Shown here piece after piece: positions 23,409 to 29,612 of a stretch of 31,284 nt of DNA; position 1 is the stretch's first letter; every line of letters starts with the position of its first letter. The DNA comes from a virus, in the IMG/VR virus record IMGVR_UViG_3300048102_000021, positions 1 to 31,284 of that record; one strand, written 5' to 3'. Under the pieces are notes generated by a model. That model saw nothing but the letters and a program-made list of their open reading frames with translations. It was not told the DNA's origin and ran no database searches. A program made the position numbers and the translations under genes.

Positions 23409-23999
23409 CTATGCCGCTAATTTAGTCCAAATTTCTGAGTTCTCAGACTGCTTTGACCATGTCTCTGCATTTGCAGATTGTTTAGTCCAAGACTCTACAT
23501 TAATTACTGAATCTTCCCACTTCTTTCTTGCCGATGCGGTAATTGCAGATGCCCCATTAATCGAGGCTGATCCAAACTTTATTGCATTCCCATTTGCGCT
23601 AACAGTAGAAACAACGTTAATTGTTGCACTTGCAGCAACTATAGTAACTGCGTTAGCATTTATATTTGATACAGCAGAAACAAGAGCAATCCCAGATTGG
23701 ATTTTGTTAGCTGTAGCGGTAACAGTAGACGTTGCAGCAATTGTTGCCGTGTTATCACGATCTCGGATGTATACAATCGATGTAACCGAGGCCCCGGCAG
23801 ATAACGAATCAGACTCGCGAACTCTTGTGCCGCTCGATGTTACTGTCGCCGTACTTGCAATGGCAGATGCTGCATCAATAACGATTCCTGCGCTTGCGGT
23901 GACGCTCGAGGCAGCAGTTACCGTTGCTGCGGCGTCAACAAAGTTAATTGCGCCTTCAGCAGAAAACGGTTGTTCACTAAATGCGTTTATGCCAAACAA
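23409..23999 (-). CDS. 20-residue-repeat virion protein with tryptophan decad repeat
   Basis: A 196-residue protein of two repeat blocks. Residues 23-160 hold seven units of about 20 residues with the core S-x-V-T-A-x-A/G; core hydrophobics fall at residues 33, 53, 72, 93, 113, 133 and 153. Residues 161-196 hold Trp at 161, 171, 181 and 191, exactly ten apart, with (T/S)-K after three of them. The regular Ala/Val/Ser/Thr units suggest a beta-solenoid or stacked stalk; the Trp block may be a binding or docking end. It begins directly after the fibre gene stop and precedes the 60-residue fibre piece. I do not know a named family. Confidence 0.78.
   Translation of the reverse strand: MFGINAFSEQPFSAEGAINFVDAAATVTAASSVTASAGIVIDAASAIASTATVTSSGTRVRESDSLSAGASVTSIVYIRDRDNTATIAATSTVTATANKIQSGIALVSAVSNINANAVTIVAASATINVVSTVSANGNAIKFGSASINGASAITASARKKWEDSVINVESWTKQSANAETWSKQSENSEIWTKLAA
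23434..23930 (-). repeat. 60-base and 30-base coding repeats inside 23409-23999
   Basis: The protein periods of 20 and 10 residues correspond to DNA units of 60 and 30 bases on the minus strand. Identity between units is kept mainly at the protein level and not base for base, so the repeat is old or selected at the protein level. Boundaries are approximate. Confidence 0.6.
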
Positions 24000-24509
24000 T
24001 TAAACAACTTTCCAGCTAGATCCTGACGGCACAGTGACGCTAACGCCAGAATTAACGGTTAATGGGCCAGCGGATATTGCGTTGTTTCCACTGGTGATCG
24101 CGTAGTTTGATGCAATCGTGTGCGTATGCTCAAATATGGCGCCAGAGATAATGCCGCCAACAGACGTTAAGTCTGCCGGAACGTTTACATCATCGTTTGA
24201 GTCGGCATATATTGATTTTTCGGCAGGATAAGTAACAAATACATCTTTTGTCCCAACGCCAAGATTTAACGCACTGCCAGAGTTTGACGACTCTAGTATC
24301 GTTGTGCGACTTAACGTTGTCCCGGAGGCTGTATAAGTACCTAATCCAACCTCGTAGTCATTGCCAGACACAATCGCATAGTATGTCGTGTTACCGTCGC
24401 CTACAGCGGAAAAAGATTGAAAGCCGTCTGCGGCTCCGGCAAGAGTTAACGTGCCTGTCCCAGTCGTTGTACTTGTTTCCTTGACTCGATCCTTTACAAC
24501 TAGAGCCAT
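24000..24509 (-). CDS. tail fibre protein with common N-terminal attachment domain
   Basis: A 169-residue protein with the familiar marine fibre opening (M-A-L-V-V-K-D-R-V-K-E-T-S-T-T-T-G-T-G-T-L-T-L), G-F-Q-S-F-S and G-D-G-N-T-T-Y-Y-A-I, then L-S-R-T-T-I-L-E-S-S-N-S-G. This N-terminal domain typically attaches fibres to the virion and is followed by a variable tip. Here the tip is short and ends S-G-V-S-V-T-V-P-S-G-S-S-W-K-V-V. The C-terminal forty residues recur in the 60-residue gene downstream. Confidence 0.82.
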   Translation of the reverse strand: MALVVKDRVKETSTTTGTGTLTLAGAADGFQSFSAVGDGNTTYYAIVSGNDYEVGLGTYTASGTTLSRTTILESSNSGSALNLGVGTKDVFVTYPAEKSIYADSNDDVNVPADLTSVGGIISGAIFEHTHTIASNYAITSGNNAISAGPLTVNSGVSVTVPSGSSWKVV

Positions 24510-24517
24510 ATCAGTCC

Positions 24518-24898
24518 TTAATCAAGCGTTATGTCTAAATCTCCGGCTGGAACACGAAACACGTCGCCAGATTCAATTGCTTTTGATGCAGATAAAGTTG
24601 CATAACAAAGTAAATTGCCGGAACTTGATGCATCAAACACGCCAACATGGCTCACTGTGCCATAATTACCAGTAGCAGTTGGAAATTCAATAGAGCCAGA
24701 GTTTGTCGCTGTGTTTCCAGATACCGTAAACGCAGCAGTTTGCCTTGCGTAAGCTGATCCAGATACCTCTGTGCCGCCGCCAGCTTCACCGGGCGCACCA
24801 GTAAACAACGCCAAATAAAGCGTTGACGGTGCAGTGTAAGCGCTGTTTGTAAAGACGTGATCTAACAGCTCAGTCTCTAAATAGTTTGAAAAGCTCAT
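24518..24898 (-). CDS. tail protein (LYLALFTGAPGEAGGGTEVSG type)
   Basis: A 126-residue protein with S-T-L-Y-L-A-L-F-T-G-A-P and G-G-G-T-E-V-S-G-S-A-Y-A-R-Q, then N-S-G-S-I-E-F-P-T-A-T-G-N-Y-G-T-V-S-H-V-G-V-F-D. This is a widespread small phage tail protein of unknown exact role that sits between adaptor and fibres, plausibly a fibre-attachment or collar component. Its start overlaps the adaptor stop by four bases. Confidence 0.82.
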   Translation of the reverse strand: MSFSNYLETELLDHVFTNSAYTAPSTLYLALFTGAPGEAGGGTEVSGSAYARQTAAFTVSGNTATNSGSIEFPTATGNYGTVSHVGVFDASSSGNLLCYATLSASKAIESGDVFRVPAGDLDITLD

Positions 24899-25521
24899 CC
24901 TAGTCCTCTCACTTTAAGTTTTAATCCAGATCCAGACATTCTGGATCGATCTGATGATTCGTTTAATCTTGCAGCTGCTGCCGCATACAACTGCGCCCAA
25001 ACTGTGATCCGTGCATCTTCCTGCAAGTATGGCGCAGAATGCATTAGCGATCCATATAAATATACATCGGGCGAGTCATCTAGCAACCAGTTATCGCTAT
25101 TTGACGCTAAATCAGGCACTTTAGCAAAGTACAACAGCTCAAGCGTGTAGTCTGCATCCGGCGTCGGATAGAAGTTAAACTGCCCATCTGCGTGAGTGTA
25201 ATACTCAGGCCGACCAGACACATCCTCGGCGCCAGCACGTTTATCTGCCATAGCGTCTCGAGATATTAAATTAACAACGGTTGTGCCGGTGCCTTGTATG
25301 CTGACTCGAATTGTTTCCATCCAGTCGGCTGGCACTTGCGAGTATTGATCGCCAGCATCTATCGTTGCCGTTGATCGAGTCTCCATCTTGTAGTGCCGAA
25401 TATCGCGATTGATTTGCGACTCTGCCAGCTGAATGAACGTTGGGATGACTGCCGTTAGATCACTTCTATTGAGGTAATCGGCGACTGTCGATTGCAGTGT
25501 GCTGTAGTTTGTTATTGTCAT
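24895..25521 (-). CDS. head-tail adaptor (SU10/P22 gp4-like)
   Basis: A 208-residue protein with the opening L-Q-S-T-V-A-D-Y-L-N-R-S-D-L, F-I-Q-L-A-E-S-Q-I-N-R-D-I-R, then Y-S-Q-V-P-A-D-W-M-E, R-P-E-Y-Y, F-N-F-Y-P-T-P, L-L-Y-F-A-K-V-P. These blocks are those of the phage adaptor family that docks under the portal in SU10-like podoviruses. It links the portal ring to the tail. Its start overlaps the upstream unassigned gene by four bases, its stop overlaps the tail gene by four. Confidence 0.87.
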   Translation of the reverse strand: MTITNYSTLQSTVADYLNRSDLTAVIPTFIQLAESQINRDIRHYKMETRSTATIDAGDQYSQVPADWMETIRVSIQGTGTTVVNLISRDAMADKRAGAEDVSGRPEYYTHADGQFNFYPTPDADYTLELLYFAKVPDLASNSDNWLLDDSPDVYLYGSLMHSAPYLQEDARITVWAQLYAAAAARLNESSDRSRMSGSGLKLKVRGLG

Positions 25522-25949
25522 AGCCCTATTCCCGGTTTGCGGTCAAATAATGGTACTGGCGGCGCCTTATAGTTATCTTGAAACAAATTATAAATATCTT
25601 TTCTTAAATCTTGATTTAAATAATTAAACTCATGCATTAAAAATTTTGCTGGATCATCAAGGCCGTTTTGTCCAAAATAATTAGTTAAATAGTCAACCAT
25701 CTCTGGAGACATGTTTTCTCTAGTAAAAGCATCTTGAGGCCTTATTGACGGATCATTTCCGTATCCATGTTGATCCATAACGCCGCCGGGATTAATATTT
25801 GGATCTCCGCCATAAACATAATCATCTTTTCTTTGCTGCTCACGAATAGATGCTTCCTCTCGTTCCTTAGCAAAATCCAAGAACTTACTACCAAGTCCTT
25901 TTGCGCCTTGGACAAACTGATCTAACAATCCTAATTTTTTATCTGGCAT
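25518..25949 (-). CDS. hypothetical AT-rich protein, 143 residues
   Basis: I do not recognise this protein. It begins with a basic helix (MPDKKLGLLDQFVQGAKGLGSKFLDFAKER), then a Gly/Asp/Asn-rich part with two G-Y-G-N-D-P-like motifs, and ends with an aromatic/acidic region (FLMHEFNYLNQDLRKDIYNLF). It is AT-rich like the gene before it, with which it forms a pair four bases apart. It could be a small virion or cargo-associated protein; no domain supports a sharper call. Confidence 0.65.
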   Translation of the reverse strand: MPDKKLGLLDQFVQGAKGLGSKFLDFAKEREEASIREQQRKDDYVYGGDPNINPGGVMDQHGYGNDPSIRPQDAFTRENMSPEMVDYLTNYFGQNGLDDPAKFLMHEFNYLNQDLRKDIYNLFQDNYKAPPVPLFDRKPGIGL

Positions 25950-25953
25950 ATAT

Positions 25954-27585
25954 TTATTTAAATTGATTTAACAATCCTAATCTCTCAAGCTGTCGTAAAG
26001 TATCCTCAGTAAATCGGCCTCCGACCATGTTTAAGTTTAAAGACCTTTGATCGCGAGGAATTAAATTATGTGGATCTACTATTGATCCATCTTTTCTACC
26101 GATAGCCTGTCGCGCCCAATCTAAACCCATACCTGATTCTTTAGATCCAGCGGTTATAAGGCCCGGTATATCGTATGGAGTAATATTGCTTTCAAGCAAT
26201 CTAGCTCGCATTTCGCCGGGCAAATTTGTTGGATAACTATAATGATCAGATGGAGTAATTTTTCCAGTCAGATCCATAATTCCTATATTCCTAAACGCGC
26301 CGTCTATAGCGTTTAGCTGATCCATATCTGATACACCAGCTCTAATTTCTGAAGCGCTCAAAAGACCTTCTTGACCAAACGCTGTATCCGCATTTACTAC
26401 TGTTCTATTTGCTCCCAACTTAGTTACTATAGCTTTTCTTAACTCTGCTGAAGCATTTCTCATTTGCTCAATGGATTTTGGATCATTAATCCCAGCCCAA
26501 TCAGGTATCCTAAAATTCTTTGTTACAGTTCGTTTTTTAGGATCTCCGTTAGCTTTAAACTGACCCGGTATATCTTCAGATACCGAAACATCAAAACCTT
26601 TATTTTTAATTAAATCATCTAACCTTCTTTTATCTGCCGATCCAAGCGTTTCATATGCCCAACTCATTTGCAGCTCAGGGCTAAACGTTGCAAAATCAGA
26701 TCCTGATGGCGTCATAGTATGCGGCATTAATACTGGATCAACACCGTATCTACTTTTCATATATTGCGCGTACTCCATAAGTTTTTTTGAAATCGCTGGA
26801 TCATTTGCGTAAACGTTGCCTTCCATCTGAAATCCGTAATCCTGACCGCCTTGCAAATGCACCGGCCTTGATAGTTTTACGCCTTTAAATTCAGTAATTA
26901 ATTGGGCTGTATCGCTTCTGTCAGCCATAGGCGTAATGAATGGAGTTCCAGCATTTGCGAGATCAATAATACTTATCGTATCATTTGCGTTTTCAGATAA
27001 ATCTCCAATCTGCTCAGTTTTATATTGTAAATTTTTTACTTTTTCAGTGTTAGTTTTAGTGCCTCCATATCTGTCGTCAAAACCATAATCAGAAACAGAT
27101 CGAGGGCCGCTTGGCGCCATTTCTTGCAACAAACCTGTTTTGCGCATAGTATTCTCAAGCATTTCTTGCGCCTTTGGTGTCGCTCCCTTTACCGCTGACT
27201 TTGCTCCAGCTTTAGCGACTGCGCCAACAGGAAATAAACTTTCTCCGAGAAATACGGTATCAGCCAAACTGGTTTGTCTGTTTGGCTTGACTCTAGGCAA
27301 ATATCCGCCGGTGCCTTGATACGGCATATCAAATGGCATATTGCCATATGATAGATTTTCAAACTCTTCAGGCGCTTGACCAATCATAAGATCGCCAACT
27401 CCCTGACCACCAATCAATGGTATTAGATCTGGAACTGTTGCCTTATTGCCAAAACCTCTGGCAGACTCAAGCCCTTGCCCCACCATAGCTAACAATGAGT
27501 TTTGCGGAATTGCTGTTAATTCTGCTTGACGATTAAGTCGCGCCATCGCTCTGCGCCTTGCCTCTTCTTTATAATCAACTGCCAC
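25954..27585 (-). CDS. large unassigned protein with polyvalent-protein-like segment
   Basis: A 543-residue protein. Residues 105-140 are a Gly/Ala-rich part. Residues 213-250 hold G-T-P-F-I-T-P-M-A-D-R-S-D-T and V-K-L-S-R-P-V-H-L-Q-G-G-Q-D-Y, which resemble a segment of the large polyvalent proteins of phages and conjugative elements that travel with the DNA. No catalytic motif is visible, so that likeness is suggestive and not a family call. The end (Q-A-I-G-R, I-V-D-P-H-N-L-I-P) is helical. The gene is clearly AT-richer (28% GC in 26581-26640) than terminase (60% in 28441-28500). It shares one base with the terminase stop. A virion-borne, ejected protein is one possibility. Confidence 0.65.
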   Translation of the reverse strand: MAVDYKEEARRRAMARLNRQAELTAIPQNSLLAMVGQGLESARGFGNKATVPDLIPLIGGQGVGDLMIGQAPEEFENLSYGNMPFDMPYQGTGGYLPRVKPNRQTSLADTVFLGESLFPVGAVAKAGAKSAVKGATPKAQEMLENTMRKTGLLQEMAPSGPRSVSDYGFDDRYGGTKTNTEKVKNLQYKTEQIGDLSENANDTISIIDLANAGTPFITPMADRSDTAQLITEFKGVKLSRPVHLQGGQDYGFQMEGNVYANDPAISKKLMEYAQYMKSRYGVDPVLMPHTMTPSGSDFATFSPELQMSWAYETLGSADKRRLDDLIKNKGFDVSVSEDIPGQFKANGDPKKRTVTKNFRIPDWAGINDPKSIEQMRNASAELRKAIVTKLGANRTVVNADTAFGQEGLLSASEIRAGVSDMDQLNAIDGAFRNIGIMDLTGKITPSDHYSYPTNLPGEMRARLLESNITPYDIPGLITAGSKESGMGLDWARQAIGRKDGSIVDPHNLIPRDQRSLNLNMVGGRFTEDTLRQLERLGLLNQFK

Positions 27586-28847
27586 TACGCTATCCCTCGC
27601 AAGTTACGCCTGATTGGCTCGCCCCAGCTCGATGCCTGATTCTGGTATCCAACTGCCAAGTAGCGCATTGCATCTGCGCCATGTGATGTCCAGTCATGCC
27701 GAGGCCTGCCTCGCCACGTTCTGCCCTTTTCGTCAAAGTCTCGTTGATATTGCCGCAATGCCTCGATGCCTCGATTGCACTTAGCTTCGTCGAACCAGCA
27801 TCGCCCGAGCATGGATCGCACTGCCTGTATTCCATCATCGACGCCTAGCTTTGGTGCTATTGTCACGGGCCTTATCCCTAGCGAATCCAACGTTTCGAGC
27901 CGAGACTTGCCAGTTCCCAGCTCTTTAACCTGCACGTCATGCGGTAGGACGTGCGACTCATAAACATAATCCTTTTCTTGCAACACTTTGGCGTAATGAT
28001 CAAGGCCAACGCCAGAGCTTTCGTAGTAGTCGATCAGCCTAACCTCGGCTCCAACGTGTTGCGCGAACCAGATCGAGGTCGAATCCCCGATACCTAAATC
28101 CCACGCCGTGACGACTCCAACGGCTCTATCATATGGGACTGCGGCGATCCGTCCAGTATTTGTTACTTCCTTCATCTCGGTGCCGTAATAAGCGCCAGCG
28201 ATTGCTGCCTCAAAGCTGCACTCAAACTCTTGCTCGTATCGATCCTCGCCCATTGTCTTGAGCGCCGCGTCTAACTCCTCAGCTGGCAATATGCCAGTGT
28301 CGCTAGACTTATGCACCGCCGTGTACCACGTCGGGTCATTGCGCGATGCATCAAATATCTCCCAAAATTCGTTCTTACCTTTAGGCGTACCGATAAAGGT
28401 TGCGCGGCCTTGGCGATCTGCAATCGCCGGGCGAATGACCGTCGACCATGCGTTAGCCGGGAAGTCAGCTGGCTCGTCCAGCACCACCGAGTCAAAGTAC
28501 AGCCCTCGCATAGAGTCTGCTGTCTCGGCGCCAAACAATCGTATGCGAGCGCCATTAGGAAAATCAATGCGCAACTCAGACTCGTTGATCTTGATGCCCG
28601 GTATATTAACCGTGAACTCTTTGCAATAGTCCCACGCTACGGCCTTGGACTGCCGATAGGTCGGCGCAATGTACGCCACTCGGACGTTAGGCCGGTCAAT
28701 CGTCAGCGCATCGCGAATCAAGTCATTAATCGCGGCGACAGTCTTGCCGCACCGCCGATGCGCCACCAAACAGGCAAATCGACTCGTTCTATCGTGAAAC
28801 GGAACCATGACGTCCCGAGGCGTGTACGGAATCGTTATCTCAGGCAT
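27585..28847 (-). CDS. terL: terminase large subunit
   Basis: A 420-residue packaging ATPase-nuclease. Walker A is A-H-R-R-C-G-K-T at 29-36, Walker B V-V-L-D-E at 121-125, and the coupling motif I-G-T-P at 152-155. The nuclease half begins at T-A-W-D-L-G (Asp250) with further acidic residues D273 and D385/D392 in the H-D-W-T-S-H-G-A-D-A segment. Length and order are normal for a phage packaging motor. It acts on the portal and cuts DNA at headful. The preceding 31-residue gene overlaps its start by eight bases. Confidence 0.95.
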   Translation of the reverse strand: MPEITIPYTPRDVMVPFHDRTSRFACLVAHRRCGKTVAAINDLIRDALTIDRPNVRVAYIAPTYRQSKAVAWDYCKEFTVNIPGIKINESELRIDFPNGARIRLFGAETADSMRGLYFDSVVLDEPADFPANAWSTVIRPAIADRQGRATFIGTPKGKNEFWEIFDASRNDPTWYTAVHKSSDTGILPAEELDAALKTMGEDRYEQEFECSFEAAIAGAYYGTEMKEVTNTGRIAAVPYDRAVGVVTAWDLGIGDSTSIWFAQHVGAEVRLIDYYESSGVGLDHYAKVLQEKDYVYESHVLPHDVQVKELGTGKSRLETLDSLGIRPVTIAPKLGVDDGIQAVRSMLGRCWFDEAKCNRGIEALRQYQRDFDEKGRTWRGRPRHDWTSHGADAMRYLAVGYQNQASSWGEPIRRNLRGIA

Positions 28848-28935
28848 ACCATCCTAAGAAATCCGCCATCATTGCAAATGTCGACAGGATACAACCAGCC
28901 ACCATCAAAAATAAGAACTTATCCCAGTTACTCAT
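28840..28935 (-). CDS. 31-residue membrane peptide between terminase genes
   Basis: ORF from ATG 28935 to TGA 28840-28842. The peptide begins MSNWDKFLFL, has one hydrophobic helix at residues 6-24, and ends A-D-F-L-G-W-Y-A. It fits exactly between the terminase genes: its ATG overlaps the small-subunit stop by eight bases (ATGAGTAA) and its stop overlaps the large-subunit start by eight. This geometry and the absence of any other gene in the 80-base gap are the evidence. Function unknown; it may be coupled to terminase or provide a membrane anchor. Its small size is the reason for caution. Confidence 0.6.
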   Translation of the reverse strand: MSNWDKFLFLMVAGCILSTFAMMADFLGWYA

Positions 28936-29335
28936 CCTTGCCCTTCCACTTGATGACCATCGGCCCACCGGACTCGCCAGTATGCTCAAGCTGCTGTTTC
29001 TCACCATAACGTTTAGGCAATAGCTTACTCGCCACCCATTTGTGCGCGTCGACCTTCAATCGCGCCACATTGTATGTCTCGGGAGTCGCATCATAGGCTA
29101 TCTCGAGGATATCCTCTGCGGCAAATTCTTGGCACGCATTCTTCGCTCGCGCGTATTTGTCGCGTATCGATTCGTGTTTGTACATCCACCGATAGAATGT
29201 AGACTTATCTGGAGCCCAGCTCTCGGTCTTGCAGATACGATTTAATGATCGACCAGATGCGATTTCCTCGCAGATTCGATCCACCAACTCATCAGTGTAA
29301 TCAGTTGGCCTTCCAATTTTTACTTCTTCAGTCAT
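28928..29335 (-). CDS. terS: terminase small subunit
   Basis: A 135-residue DNA-recognition subunit. The N-terminal half has an HTH-like helix pattern (Y-T-D-E-L-V-D-R-I-C-E-E-I-A-S-G-R-S-L-N-R-I-C-K, then D-K-S-T-F-Y-R-W). The C-terminal half ends in K-R-Y-G-E-K-Q-Q-L-E-H-T-G-E, a segment common in small terminases of this kind. It picks the packaging site and stimulates the large subunit. A GGAG ribosome site precedes the ATG, which abuts the stop of a possible 15-residue leader. Confidence 0.9.
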   Translation of the reverse strand: MTEEVKIGRPTDYTDELVDRICEEIASGRSLNRICKTESWAPDKSTFYRWMYKHESIRDKYARAKNACQEFAAEDILEIAYDATPETYNVARLKVDAHKWVASKLLPKRYGEKQQLEHTGESGGPMVIKWKGKDE

Positions 29336-29383
29336 CTAAAACTCCATCAAATAATTACCTAAACCTGATTCTAATTCAGACAT
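29336..29383 (-). CDS. possible 15-residue leader peptide of the terminase genes
   Basis: ATG at 29383 to TAG at 29336-29338 encodes MSELESGLGNYLMEF. The TerS ATG follows its stop directly (TAGATG), and the TerS ribosome site lies inside its last codons. Its ATG overlaps the stop of the weak ORF 29376-29606 by eight bases. This looks like a translational leader, but a 15-codon frame can arise by chance, so confidence is low. Confidence 0.25.
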   Translation of the reverse strand: MSELESGLGNYLMEF

Positions 29384-29606
29384 GACAATCAGGACAGGAC
29401 AAAAAGGACAAAAGACATAACTCTTTAGAGTTATGTCTTGTCTTGTCCTCTAATTTATTTGTCCCCGACAATGTCCTCGACTTTGTCTTTAAAAACTGTA
29501 AGTTGTTGATTTTATTAGCTTTAATAAGGCAATACTCCAGGACATTGCAAAATGTCTTCAAATGTCTTTTGTCTTTTAATTGATGTAAGTCATTGATTAT
29601 ATTCAT
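29376..29606 (-). CDS. doubtful 76-codon ORF over the RGACA array
   Basis: The frame begins six bases after the primase stop and ends inside the leader. The translation is low-grade (many K, L, C, N and S, no fold signature) and coincides with the RGACA repeats and the 13-bp hairpin, which shape its residues. There is no good ribosome site. It may be real, but a regulatory region with an open frame by chance is as likely. The interval contains no other gene. Confidence 0.25.
   Translation of the reverse strand: MNIINDLHQLKDKRHLKTFCNVLEYCLIKANKINNLQFLKTKSRTLSGTNKLEDKTRHNSKELCLLSFLSCPDCHV
29386..29575. repeat. array of RGACA/TGTCY words before the terminase genes
   Basis: In about 190 bases I count some fourteen matches to (A/G)GACA or its complement TGTC(T/C), for example at 29392, 29397, 29406, 29413, 29434, 29439, 29444, 29460, 29472, 29484, 29540, 29552, 29562 and 29570. 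About one is expected by chance. Words occur in both directions, converging on the hairpin at 29412-29439. The array is AT-rich between words. Binding sites of a regulator, an origin or a packaging recognition site are the candidates. Confidence 0.65.
29405..29449 (-). promoter_or_regulatory. large hairpin in the terminase upstream region
   Basis: A 13-bp perfect stem (29412-29424 with 29427-29439) with a two-base TT centre, extended by AGGACAA/TTGTCCT (29405-29411 with 29443-29449) past a three-base bulge. On the minus strand it is followed by TTTTGTCCTTTTTGTCC, T-rich but interrupted, so it could act as a terminator of the replication transcript before the terminase genes. It could also be a protein-binding or packaging-site structure. 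Confidence 0.6.
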
Positions 29607-29612
29607 TTGTCG

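Noticed and set aside
23338-24003. 221-codon open frame on the plus strand
   Set aside because: It is antisense to the repeat protein 23409-23999 and neighbours; the Ala/Val repeats keep the opposite frame open. No ribosome site or family signal.
17471-24898. Diversity-generating retroelement acting on the fibre genes
   Set aside because: Repeated tips invited the idea, but no reverse transcriptase and no template repeat with adenine-specific changes were found in the window.
28311-29009. 232-codon plus-strand frame
   Set aside because: Antisense to terL and terS, which have clear motifs; its sequence is Arg/Cys-rich without pattern.
29386-29575. CRISPR array
   Set aside because: The repeated word is only five bases, in both directions and with irregular spacing; no spacer-like units.
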